Shown here piece after piece: positions 32,362-40,087 of a DNA stretch of 64,000 nt (position 1 is its first letter; each line of letters opens with the position of its first letter). The notes beneath the pieces are model-generated. The model was not told where the DNA came from. It searched no databases and worked only from the letters and a program-made list of their open reading frames with translations. Source of the stretch: Mycolicibacterium sp. P1-18 (GTDB taxonomy: Bacteria > Actinomycetota > Actinomycetes > Mycobacteriales > Mycobacteriaceae); assembly GCF_008329535.1 (NCBI RefSeq), contig NZ_NPKR01000002.1, positions 372,001 through 436,000 on the forward strand, given 5' to 3'. Made by a program: the position numbers and the translations under genes.

Positions 32362-33026
32362 TTAGGCGTTCGGTAGCGTGTTTGTTGAGCCCGAACCCGA
32401 TGTGAGTACGGCGTGGATGGCGAGGGCGGCGAGCGCGATGAGGGTGTCCAGGTCGGCGCGGGCAAGTGGAGGAACACCGACGATCCGCCGTCCGACAACG
32501 ATGCCAATGAGCATCGACGACGCAAATCCCGCGCGCATCGCCGCCTCGTCGCGCGGCGCTGGGCGAGCGCCGACGGCCTGAATCAGCCTCGCCTCAATGA
32601 AACTCTCGCAGCTGCGCATTGGTGTGGTCGTTGACGATGCCTCCCCGAAGCATCGCCATCAGCGGCTCCGACTCCCGAGGAACCCCTCCCAGACGGCGAG
32701 GAAGGCGCGCACCACCCGTTCGCCGAGGTGCTCCTCGGGTCCCTCGAACGCCCGGCTCAAGCGAGCCAGCGTCTCGGGTGCAATCGACAGGACCGCGCCG
32801 AACAACTCGTTCTTTGACCCGAAGAACTGCATCACCAGCGACGCGTCGACTCCCGCGTCGGCGGCAACATGCCGGATAGTCGTCGCGGCGAACCGTCTGG
32901 AGCGAACCGAACGCGCGCCGCCTCGAGAATGGCCTGCCGGGACGTATTGGTGCCAGGGCGGCTCCCACGGCGGCGAACCCGGCGTCGATCGAGGCCGGCA
33001 AGCTGACTCGTTGTCAACTTTTGCAC
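32362..33026 (-). pseudogene. Frameshifted TetR-family regulator
   Basis: Three minus-strand frames together spell one TetR protein. GTNTSRQAILEAARVRFA (frame 1, about 33026-32905) is followed by ATTIRHVAADAGVDASLVMQFFGSKNELFGAVL...RVVRAFLAVWEGFLGS (frame 2, to about 32665). Then come PLMAMLRGG...NAQLREF (frame 3) and ARLIQAVGARPAPRDEAAMRAGFASSMLIGIVVGRRIVGV (final frame, to the stop at 32362). At least three single-base shifts separate them, so no functional protein can be made. It lies just inside the right att end, a common site for gene decay. Confidence 0.75.
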
Positions 33027-33059
33027 GCTCGGAGGCGGGTGCCAATCGGTCGGTCCATG

Positions 33060-33077
33060 GGGCCAAAATAGGGCCAA
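33060..33077 (+). repeat. Candidate integrase arm-type site (right)
   Basis: GGGCCAAAATAGGGCCAA, identical to 2305-2322 and in the same orientation, 91 bases inside the right att core. Confidence 0.55.
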
Positions 33078-33168
33078 ACTTTCAGAATGAGTGCTCTGAG
33101 GGGTCCACTTCGACCGAGTTGCGCCGCCCTGACCAGCAGCAACTGAAATCTCCTGAGCTGCAAACCAT

Positions 33169-33214
33169 CTCACACGCGGAAGGTCGCTGGTTCGATACCA
33201 GCCGGGACCACCAG
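33169..33214 (+). repeat. att core, right copy (attR)
   Basis: Identical over 46 bases to the 3' part of tRNA-Val at 2188-2233. Only the 3' tRNA segment is present (no D-arm or acceptor 5' strand), so this is an att duplication and not a tRNA gene. Confidence 0.9.
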
Positions 33215-33268
33215 CAAAATGCGGCCCAAAGATTGATTGCAGCCGACGGGCCGATCAACTCGGACTGC

Positions 33269-33340
33269 CCAGACGGACGGTGATCGAGAGCTTCCGACAT
33301 CGAGGCAGCCCCGTCGAGTTCGTCGTCGTACGGATCCGCC
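33269..33340 (-). pseudogene. Relic of an integrase 3' end outside attR
   Basis: From CAGACGGACGGT the sequence aligns for about 70 bases, roughly three of four identical, with the 3' end of the element integrase (2338-2409), including an identical GTTCGTCGTCGTA block. It sits 55 bases beyond the right att core in the same relative orientation. No longer reading frame survives. It most likely marks an older insertion at this tRNA. Confidence 0.6.
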
Positions 33341-33716
33341 GAGAAGTTCACACGCGCATCCTGCTCGGTTCGGTTCGAGGGGCGATGCGCCACGCATCGT
33401 CGGCGCCGTGGGCAGACGTCCTCCAAAGTGAGACCGACGCACTCCTCGGCCCGAGACCTGGTCGAAATCGTTGTGCGGCAACTTGTTCGAGCTTGACTCG
33501 CTGTGCCGCATCTCGTGGCCCGCCGCTTGCCGGCCGGTCGGACCGACGGTGAAGACGCTCATTCTCGGGTTCGTGCGGCGACTCGAAGAGACGACACCGC
33601 GAAGGAAGAATCCGCAAGCCCCAAAAGCAGTGCCCCGACGGCTTCCGCGCGCGTACTTCGGCGAGTAACGTCAATCGGCTAGTTAACACGCCACTTCTCT
33701 TCAACGGAGCAGCAGA
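33341..33716. other. Intergenic stretch next to the integration site
   Basis: No gene with family support. It may hold further degraded integrase sequence that I cannot align by eye, and the promoter of the repeat protein at its right end. Confidence 0.35.
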
Positions 33717-35024
33717 ATGGCCGACATCATCCACCTCACCATCCCGCAATACCCCGTCAAGGACGGCCTCGCGTGCGTCGTGACGAGTGGACTTCTCGTC
33801 GGGGCCGCTCTCGGAATGGCGCCCTCGGCAAACGCGACGTGCGCGTCGATCTTCGGAATCGGAAACAGTGCGGAGTGCACCAGCACCTTGTTCAGCGTCG
33901 CGTTGGCCATCGGCGACGGTGCCACCGCCCACGCCGACGGGGTTCTTGGCGCGTCGTTCGCCATTGGTACCGCTGCGGCGGCCACGTCCGGGGGCGCGCT
34001 CACCTTGGCCTCGGCCGTGGGCAACAACGTCACCGCTGGGGCCCAGGGCTTGTTCGGCACCGCCCTGAGCCTCGGCGGGGACGGCAACAACGTGCAGGCC
34101 GGTGCTCCGGGATCGGTCTTCACCATCGCCGCCAACTTCCTCGGCAGCAACAACGACGTGTCGGCGTTGGGCGGCCTGTCCAACCGGGCGATCAACATCG
34201 GCGGCAACGACAACACCGTCACGACGCAAGGGAGTTCATTCAACTTCGCTCGCAACGTCTTCGGCAGCAACAACACCGTAACCACCACCGGGGGTTATGG
34301 GAACGCGGCTCAAAACATCCTCGGTAATGGGAACACCGTCACGCAGCAGGGCGGCGAACTGAATACGGCGACGAACTTCCTCGGCAACGGAAACAGCGTG
34401 ACCACCACCGGCGGCTACGGCAACCTGGCGCGGAATCGGTTCGGCGACGACAACGACGTGTCCACTCAAGGTGGATATGCAGACCTCGCCAGTAATCTGC
34501 TTGGCACTGGCAACACCGTCACGTCCCGCGGCGGATACTTCAATGGCGCGCGGAACATCGGCGGCAACGGCAACACGCTGACCGTCGGCGGCCCCGGAAG
34601 CAACCTGAACCTCGTCGTCAACGTGGGCGGCGGCGGCAACACCATCACCGCCGGCGGGCCCGGCAGCTTCAACGCCGGTTTCAACGTTCTCGGTTCGAAC
34701 AATCAGGTGTCGGCGGGTCCTGGCCCGTTCGCGCTGGCAGGCACCATCCTGCGAGACGGGCTCAGCGTCTCCAAGAACGGGCCTGGCATCGCGATCAACG
34801 GCGTGCGGCTGGGTGGGGCGTCAACGACGAGCAGCACCGTCGCCGGGACGAACGCGGCGCGTAGCAACAGCGTGGCCGGCACCGCGCGTACCAATCGCGC
34901 GACCGCCAACAAGCAGGCAACACCGAAGGTCAACAGGCAGCAGGCGAACAAGCCCTCCGGTGGGACCGGACGGAGCGGCGGCACCGGAGGGGCCGGTGGA
35001 GCACGGGGGCATGGCGGGAAGTAA
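33717..35024 (+). CDS. Secreted Asn/Gly-rich repeat protein (beta-solenoid-like)
   Basis: A 435-residue protein. A signal-like hydrophobic segment (CVVTSGLLVGAALGMAPSANA, about 19-40) precedes about 12 degenerate repeats of 20-23 residues between 95 and 330, with consensus GxxNxV(T/S)xxGGxxNxAxNxxG (for example GNGNTVTQQGGELNTATNFL and GNGNSVTTTGGYGNLARNRF). Regular Asn, Val and Gly positions are what parallel beta-helices show. The C-terminal 90 residues are low complexity: Thr/Ala/Asn/Arg, Lys/Gln, then Gly-rich and basic. Probably a surface or secreted structural protein. It is not a PE-PGRS protein; no PE domain. Function unknown. Confidence 0.75.
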   Translation: MADIIHLTIPQYPVKDGLACVVTSGLLVGAALGMAPSANATCASIFGIGNSAECTSTLFSVALAIGDGATAHADGVLGASFAIGTAAAATSGGALTLASAVGNNVTAGAQGLFGTALSLGGDGNNVQAGAPGSVFTIAANFLGSNNDVSALGGLSNRAINIGGNDNTVTTQGSSFNFARNVFGSNNTVTTTGGYGNAAQNILGNGNTVTQQGGELNTATNFLGNGNSVTTTGGYGNLARNRFGDDNDVSTQGGYADLASNLLGTGNTVTSRGGYFNGARNIGGNGNTLTVGGPGSNLNLVVNVGGGGNTITAGGPGSFNAGFNVLGSNNQVSAGPGPFALAGTILRDGLSVSKNGPGIAINGVRLGGASTTSSTVAGTNAARSNSVAGTARTNRATANKQATPKVNRQQANKPSGGTGRSGGTGGAGGARGHGGK

Positions 35025-35258
35025 GCGAACGAGAAGATCGACCTACGGACCGAGAAGCTGACTGTTACCGCCGCGCTCGGCGATGGTTCGCGCAGCGGTT
35101 CGTTGACGCGCACGCATGACCCATGCGCCGGGGGCGCGCGCGGCCACAGCACTGCCGGTCATTCTGCGGGTCAACGTCTTTCGGAAGCGGAGTCCCCCCG
35201 GCGTCGAGGAACGCCAGGGGGCGCGCTCCGTCCCCCGAGGCTGACCAACCCGACGGTG

Positions 35259-35603
35259 CTAGCCCATGGGCATGTCCGGCATCGGTGCGTTGCAACGGTC
35301 GCGGAAGTCCGCCGCTGGTTGCCGGACCGCCCTGAGCTCGTCGTTCACCTGGGGGTTCGCCTCGAAGTAGGCCTGGATCTCCGGGGTCATCTGATCACGC
35401 GGCTTGCCCTTGAGGCCGGTGAAGAACGCGTTTACCTCGGGATGGGTGAACAGGTAGGTCGACGTGCCGGCCGAGACGCCGGACATGACGCCGGCGAGGT
35501 CGGCGGCGGTGCAATTGGGTGGATCGGCGACGGCGACTGCCGACGTGCCTGCGAGCAGGGCTCCAGCGACGACGCCTGCGCCGATGAGATGACGGATGAA
35601 CAT
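35259..35603 (-). CDS. Hemophore-like secreted protein
   Basis: A 114-residue product. A signal peptide (MFIRHLIGAGVVAGALLAGTSAVAVA) is followed by DPPNCTAADLAGVMSGVSAGTSTYLFTHPEVNAFFTGLKGKPRDQMTPEIQAYFEANPQVNDELRAVRQP and a second Cys (DRCNAP). The two-cysteine helical pattern and the LFTHPEVN motif match the mycobacterial heme-binding/hemophore family (Rv0203-like). It likely binds heme or a related ligand outside the cell. It is followed by none of the MmpL heme importers here. Confidence 0.8.
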   Translation of the reverse strand: MFIRHLIGAGVVAGALLAGTSAVAVADPPNCTAADLAGVMSGVSAGTSTYLFTHPEVNAFFTGLKGKPRDQMTPEIQAYFEANPQVNDELRAVRQPAADFRDRCNAPMPDMPMG

Positions 35604-35647
35604 TGTGGGCTCCTTCTCGGTTCGGTTGGGGGACAGAGCTGTCGAGA

Positions 35648-35941
35648 TCATCGGCGCGGTCCGATACCGCCGGGACCTCCCGGGCGGCCGGGGCCACCGA
35701 TGCCCGGATCCCAGATCACGTCGACGCCCCAGTCGTCGTCGCAGTACCAGGGGTCGGCGCAGTACGAGGGATAGGCCGCCGAGGGAGGCGTTGGCCCACC
35801 CCCGCGAACGGTGCCTTGGGCGCAGACCGTCGCGTACCCGGCGTTGGTGCATTCCGCCGACGCGGGCGAGGCGCTGACGACACCGACGGCCGTCATCGTG
35901 AGCGCGAACCCCAAACTCAAGTAGTGCTTCTTGAATCGCAC
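35648..35941 (-). CDS. Small secreted Cys/Pro/Gly protein
   Basis: A 97-residue product. A signal peptide (MRFKKHYLSLGFALTMTAVGVVSASPASA) is followed by a mature part with four Cys (CTNAGYATVC, YCADPWYC), aromatic-acidic DDDWGVDVIWDPG and a Gly/Pro-rich tail. It lies 44 bases upstream of the hemophore-like gene on the same strand, so the two may be transcribed together. No domain family recognised. Confidence 0.7.
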   Translation of the reverse strand: MRFKKHYLSLGFALTMTAVGVVSASPASAECTNAGYATVCAQGTVRGGGPTPPSAAYPSYCADPWYCDDDWGVDVIWDPGIGGPGRPGGPGGIGPRR

Positions 35942-36250
35942 GACTACTCCTTAATCGCTGAGTGGCTCGTCCCCGTAGACCCACCGTCGACGCGACCGAA
36001 CCGGTGGTGCGGAGAGTAGTCCGGAGGGGTTTGCTGCGTGCGCTATTCGCACTTCCCGTCCGAGAATATTTGACTTTAGCGTCAGTTTGACGAAGGACGA
36101 GTACAAGACAGCAAACTGGTTAGTTCTGTGAACTTGCTGACCGAGCGTTTGCTTCACGATCTTGCGCCATGATCACGTTGCCGAATGCCGTCGATCGGCG
36201 GGCTGGCGGTGCTACCGTCGGCCCATCGTGATCAGCGAGGAGGCCCAGGC
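35942..36250. other. Divergent promoter region
   Basis: Relatively A/T-rich for this genome, with two TTTGAC repeats near 36069 and 36086 (TTTGACTTTAGCGTCAGTTTGAC). It separates the minus-strand secreted-protein genes from the peroxidase operon and must hold promoters for both. No box could be assigned with confidence. Confidence 0.4.
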
Positions 36251-36811
36251 ATGGCTGCAACCAAGCAAGACTGGACGACACCGTCGGCGATGGCCATCCC
36301 CAAGGAGGGCTATTTCGAACTCGAGCGCGGCCGCTACGGCCCCACCTATCCGAGGACGCCTGCCTGCTACGGGTTCTCCATCATCGCGAAGGTGAAGGAC
36401 GGTGAAGAGGATGCGATTCGGGCGTACGGAAAGACGATCGAAGAGACCATCGCGGCAAGTCCGGAGGCATTGGCACCGCTCAAGTTGCACTACTTGCGTT
36501 GGAATCTGTTCGACGTCGGGTCGGGCCTTCACTTTCAGTACATGGGTATCTTCGACACCGACTTCGACAAGTACACCGAGGACGCCGTTCAGCTGTTCGG
36601 TGCCACGGGCATCACGACCATCTTCACCAAACTCGTTGGCTTTCCGGAAGACTGGAAGGAGAATCCCGAGGCATTCATCAAGTTCGTCCGCGATCATCAC
36701 GTTCCCAGCTTCCTGGAATACGGCGAGTATCCCTATGTCACGGCTGACGAGATCAAGAAGGCCCTGCGATTGAAGACGGCCTTCTCGACGATGCTCGATC
36801 AGATGCAGTAG
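36251..36811 (+). CDS. Uncharacterised partner of DyP peroxidase
   Basis: A 186-residue soluble protein (MAATKQDWTTPSAMAIPKEGYFELERGRYGP..., FSIIAKVKDGEEDAIRAYGKTIEETIAASPEALAPLKLHYLRW...GIFDTDFDKYTEDAVQLF). Its beta-alpha-beta pattern (SIIAKVKDGEEDAI, LHFQYMGIFDTDFDKY) looks like a ferredoxin-like alpha+beta barrel, the fold that DyP itself duplicates. GGAGG precedes ATG 36251. Its stop abuts the DyP start with no gap, so they are made together. It may be a DyP-fold accessory subunit; no catalytic heme residues are apparent. Confidence 0.7.
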   Translation: MAATKQDWTTPSAMAIPKEGYFELERGRYGPTYPRTPACYGFSIIAKVKDGEEDAIRAYGKTIEETIAASPEALAPLKLHYLRWNLFDVGSGLHFQYMGIFDTDFDKYTEDAVQLFGATGITTIFTKLVGFPEDWKENPEAFIKFVRDHHVPSFLEYGEYPYVTADEIKKALRLKTAFSTMLDQMQ

Positions 36812-38131
36812 ATGCTCGAGTTCGACGACATTCAGCACCTCCTGCTGACACGGACGCCGGCCATCACCGGCCGCTATGAGTTCCTGACCTTCGACACCCC
36901 CGAGGGTGGGCGGGCGTGGTTGTCGGTGATGGCGGGATTGGTCCAGTCCGCCGCCGACGTGCAGGCCACCGTCGACGAAGCCGATCGCTGGATCACCGTG
37001 GCACTGACGTGGAATGGGCTGCGGGCGCTCGGGCTGCCCGAGGAGTCGCTGGCGACGTTCCCCGACGCCTTCCGGGAGGGCATGACGTCGCGGTCGACGA
37101 TCCTCGGCGACACGGGCCGCAACGCCCCCGAGCACTGGGTGGGTGGCCTCGCCGGTGACGATCTGCACGCGATCGCCATCCTGTTCTCTCGCACCGACGA
37201 ACAATGCCGGATCTCCGTTGCCAACCACGACGACCTACTCGCCCGAACGGACGGCGTCCGCAGTCTGTCGCATTTGGATCTGAACGCCAGTCCGCCGTTC
37301 AACTACGCCCACGACCACTTCGGCTATCGGGACCGACTGTCACAGCCCGTGATGAAGGGCTCGGGCGAGGAGCCCACTCCCGGTTCGGGTGCGGCGCTCG
37401 AGCCGGGTGAGTTCATCCTCGGGTATCCCGACGAGAACGGACCGGTGAGCGACCTTCCGCAGCCGGAGGTCCTGGCGCGCAACGGCAGTTACATGGCCTA
37501 CCGACGACTCGAGGAGCACGTCGCCGTGTTTCGCGACTACCTGCGGGAGAACTCGGAGTCCTCGGCGGACGAAGAACTGCTCGCGGCCAAGTTCATGGGC
37601 CGCTGGCGCAGTGGCGCTCCGCTGGTACTGGCGCCCGAGGCCGACGATCCGGAACTGGGCGCAGATCCGATGCGCAACAACGACTTCGACTACAAGGAGA
37701 TGGATCCCCACGGATACGCGTGCCCGCTGGGGTCGCATGCCCGCCGGCTGAACCCGCGCGACACCGCGCACTACATGAACCGGCGACGGATGATTCGGCG
37801 GGGCGCGACCTACGGACCCGCGTTGCCGGAGGGCGCCCCGGACGACGGTCAGGCGCGCGGCATCGCGGCGTTCATCATCTGCGCCGACCTGGTCCGTCAG
37901 TTCGAATTCGCCCAGAACGTGTGGATCAACGACAAGGCGTTCCACGAACTCGGCAACGAGCACGATCCGATCGCCGGCGTACAGGACGGGGCGTTGGACT
38001 TCACGGTCCCGAAGCGCCCCATCCGCAAGGTGCACAAGGGTATTCCCGCGTTCACCAGCCTGACCGGTGGGGCGTACTTCTTCTTGCCGGGGCTGAGCGC
38101 GATCCGCTACCTCGCTGCGCTCGGAGGATGA
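36812..38131 (+). CDS. DyP-type heme peroxidase
   Basis: A 439-residue dye-decolourising-peroxidase-family protein. The motif that is usually GxxDG reads FGYRDRLSQP, keeping the catalytic Asp but with Arg in place of the second Gly. The proximal heme-ligand region GSHARRLNPRD and distal Arg (IRRGATYGP) are present, and the family's C-terminal F(A)FNVWINDK-like and GAYFFLPG blocks are seen. It has no Tat leader, so it is cytoplasmic or encapsulated; no encapsulin gene is nearby. It would reduce peroxides with an organic donor. Middle gene of a three-gene operon. Confidence 0.85.
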   Translation: MLEFDDIQHLLLTRTPAITGRYEFLTFDTPEGGRAWLSVMAGLVQSAADVQATVDEADRWITVALTWNGLRALGLPEESLATFPDAFREGMTSRSTILGDTGRNAPEHWVGGLAGDDLHAIAILFSRTDEQCRISVANHDDLLARTDGVRSLSHLDLNASPPFNYAHDHFGYRDRLSQPVMKGSGEEPTPGSGAALEPGEFILGYPDENGPVSDLPQPEVLARNGSYMAYRRLEEHVAVFRDYLRENSESSADEELLAAKFMGRWRSGAPLVLAPEADDPELGADPMRNNDFDYKEMDPHGYACPLGSHARRLNPRDTAHYMNRRRMIRRGATYGPALPEGAPDDGQARGIAAFIICADLVRQFEFAQNVWINDKAFHELGNEHDPIAGVQDGALDFTVPKRPIRKVHKGIPAFTSLTGGAYFFLPGLSAIRYLAALGG

Positions 38132-38141
38132 AGGATTCGAC

Positions 38142-39158
38142 ATGACGGCACTTCCGACCGCGCGAACGTACAACCAAGCCCACCTGGGCCGCCCCCACAA
38201 TGGGAGCAGGCGCGTCAGCATCTACTGGACGTGGAGTTACCCATGGGAGGCGCAGCGCGATCCGGCGTCGATGGAGAACCGGTTCTCCACGATCACCGAA
38301 GTCCGCAACGTGCTGTGGCCGGCCTATGAGACCCCGGAGTACGACGAGGCTCACTTCCTGCAGGGCATCGCGGGAACGTTGGAGCTGTTTCATCGGTCGA
38401 CCCTTGCCTTTCAGGCGCTGACCGAGGAGGTGACGGGCCATCCCGTCGCGGTATTTCAGCGCATCGACCAAGCGGGATACAAGCTTCCGATCGACGAACG
38501 CATCCTCGCCGACACCGACACCCTCTTGGTCTTCGGTCTCGATCATCTGCTGGGTCAGGAGGACGCCGCGCCGGAGGAGATCGCGGCAATCACCGAGTGG
38601 CTCAAGCGCGAAGGCACCTGCCTCCTGCTGGCACCGCACCACGACGTCGGCTTCACCGACGACTTCGCGCAGCGCCAACTGGAGTACGAACACCATGGCG
38701 ACCGGCTGGTGCCCCGTCAGCAGCGATTCAGTGCGTACACCCGATCACTGATGAAGGCGCTGGACGTGCCCGTGCACAACATCTGGGGACTCCGGCCCGC
38801 CGTGGTCGACGGCACCAAGGAGATCGCACCGCTGACCGGCTTTCGCGATCTCGACGGCGTGCGATTGCTCGACGACGTCACCACCTTCAACTTCCACCCG
38901 CATCTACCGCACTACGAACTCACCGCACCGGAGAGCGACGACCTGCGGGTGCTCGGACGTCAACTGGTCGACCCCAACCGGCCACACCCCTTCACCGAGG
39001 CGGGGAACACGGAGTTCAACGCACTGATCTGGATGCCACCCAGGATCGACCGCGCCGGTGACATCGTGCTGATCGACTCCACGCACTTCACCACGTTGTT
39101 CGGCGGCACCGACAGCCTGCGAAACCTGTGGCGCAACCTCGTCACCATGGCGACGTAG
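38142..39158 (+). CDS. Hypothetical protein in the DyP operon
   Basis: A 338-residue soluble protein, 10 bases after the DyP gene. It begins MTALPTARTYNQAHLGRPHNGSRRVSIYWTWSYPWE. It contains DTLLVFGLDHLL...ITEWLKREGTCLLLAPHHDVG, which resembles a glutamine-amidotransferase-like/DUF4350-type Rossmann segment, and many His (HHDVG, HHGD, NFHPHLPHYE). It ends in DIVLIDSTHFTTLFGG. No catalytic Cys is evident. Family not recognised; the operon implies a role with the peroxidase. Confidence 0.65.
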   Translation: MTALPTARTYNQAHLGRPHNGSRRVSIYWTWSYPWEAQRDPASMENRFSTITEVRNVLWPAYETPEYDEAHFLQGIAGTLELFHRSTLAFQALTEEVTGHPVAVFQRIDQAGYKLPIDERILADTDTLLVFGLDHLLGQEDAAPEEIAAITEWLKREGTCLLLAPHHDVGFTDDFAQRQLEYEHHGDRLVPRQQRFSAYTRSLMKALDVPVHNIWGLRPAVVDGTKEIAPLTGFRDLDGVRLLDDVTTFNFHPHLPHYELTAPESDDLRVLGRQLVDPNRPHPFTEAGNTEFNALIWMPPRIDRAGDIVLIDSTHFTTLFGGTDSLRNLWRNLVTMAT

Positions 39159-39176
39159 GCGGATGTGCCGGTCTGA

Positions 39177-39968
39177 TTACGTGCGACGGTCGATCGCGTC
39201 GAAGACGCTGAGTGATTGGCTGAACGGGGCGGAGGTGACGCCTAGCTGGTGCCCGAAGGGGTGGTCGAGCCAGAAGACGATGAACAGCAGCAGGCCGAGC
39301 AGGACGGCGACCGCGCTCAACAGTCCAAAGTGTGCACGAAGGCTCCCCAAACGCATGAAGCCGCCAAGCCCCAGCAATACGACGCCACCGAAAAGCAATC
39401 CGGTCCACAGCAAGCCGGGTATTCGTGGTTTGGCGTCCAATATTCGCTCACTTCGCTGCGACGCCAATGTGCTCAGCTGGTCGAGGAACTTCTGACTCAT
39501 CGGATTGGACGCGACGGTGGACGGCTGAGCCCCGAGCACCCTGTACATGTCGTCGAGGGCGCTGCCCGCGCCCTCGGTGGTCGTGCCGGCACGGATCGCG
39601 TCTTCCCATTCAGGGCCCTGAACGGCCGTTGCGTATCTGCGGAGCAGTTCGCGCATCTGGCTCTGCTCCGGGGCCGGCATTCCGATGGTCTGCCGGTACA
39701 TCGTCGTAAGCGTGGACGCCTCGTTGGAGACGTTGGTTGCCGCGGACGAGAACTGTTCCCACCCGACGACAACGGTGAATCCGAGCAACGCGCCGTAGAC
39801 CAAACCGACACAGGTCATGAACGGAGACAGAGCCCCGTTGTGCCCCTCGTTCAACGATTTCGGGAGGGTCCGGCTTGCCAGCCACATACTGGCGGCAGCT
39901 ATCGACACGGACGCGACGAGAGCCAAGGCCAGCAGCAGCCAAAGTCCGGACGTTCCGAAGTCGCCCAT
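39177..39968 (-). CDS. DUF4239-family membrane protein
   Basis: A 263-residue protein with an N-terminal helix (about 8-30), a second (FMTCVGLVYGALLGFTVVVGWEQFSSA), a long helical extramembrane region (70-170: EASTLTTMYRQTIGMPAPEQSQMRELLRRYA...) and two C-terminal helices (LLWTGLLFGGVVLLGLGGFM; HFGLLSAVAVLLGLLLFIVFWLD) ending at DHPFG. This is the pattern of DUF4239, a bestrophin-like family of possible anion channels. Minus strand, 119 bases downstream of the GntP permease gene; not clearly in its operon. Confidence 0.8.
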   Translation of the reverse strand: MGDFGTSGLWLLLALALVASVSIAAASMWLASRTLPKSLNEGHNGALSPFMTCVGLVYGALLGFTVVVGWEQFSSAATNVSNEASTLTTMYRQTIGMPAPEQSQMRELLRRYATAVQGPEWEDAIRAGTTTEGAGSALDDMYRVLGAQPSTVASNPMSQKFLDQLSTLASQRSERILDAKPRIPGLLWTGLLFGGVVLLGLGGFMRLGSLRAHFGLLSAVAVLLGLLLFIVFWLDHPFGHQLGVTSAPFSQSLSVFDAIDRRT

Positions 39969-40087
39969 GACTTACCTCCATGCGTCGGCACCAGCACACT
40001 TGCCGAGGACTTCCGCCCCTTGCCAGCGGGGCATACCCATTCGGCGGCAATGGAATCCAGACGCCGCACCTCGCTGGGGTTCGTTGA

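Larger units (their letters stand above)
2188..33214. mobile_element. 31-kb integrative mobilisable element in tRNA-Val
   Basis: Perfect 46-bp direct repeats (2188-2233 and 33169-33214) equal to the anticodon-loop-to-CCA half of tRNA-Val bound the element. Just inside the left repeat lie a phage-type tyrosine integrase and a small excisionase. Paired short repeats flank each core. A TrwC-type relaxase is the only conjugation gene. No VirB4, coupling protein, replication initiator or phage structural gene was found. The cargo is regulatory, membrane and redox genes. Repeat spacing gives a unit of 30,981 bp. Whether it still excises cannot be told from sequence. Confidence 0.88.

Noticed and set aside
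33169..33214. A second tRNA-Val
   Set aside because: Only the 3' 46 bases match; there is no acceptor 5' strand or D-arm, so it is an att duplication.
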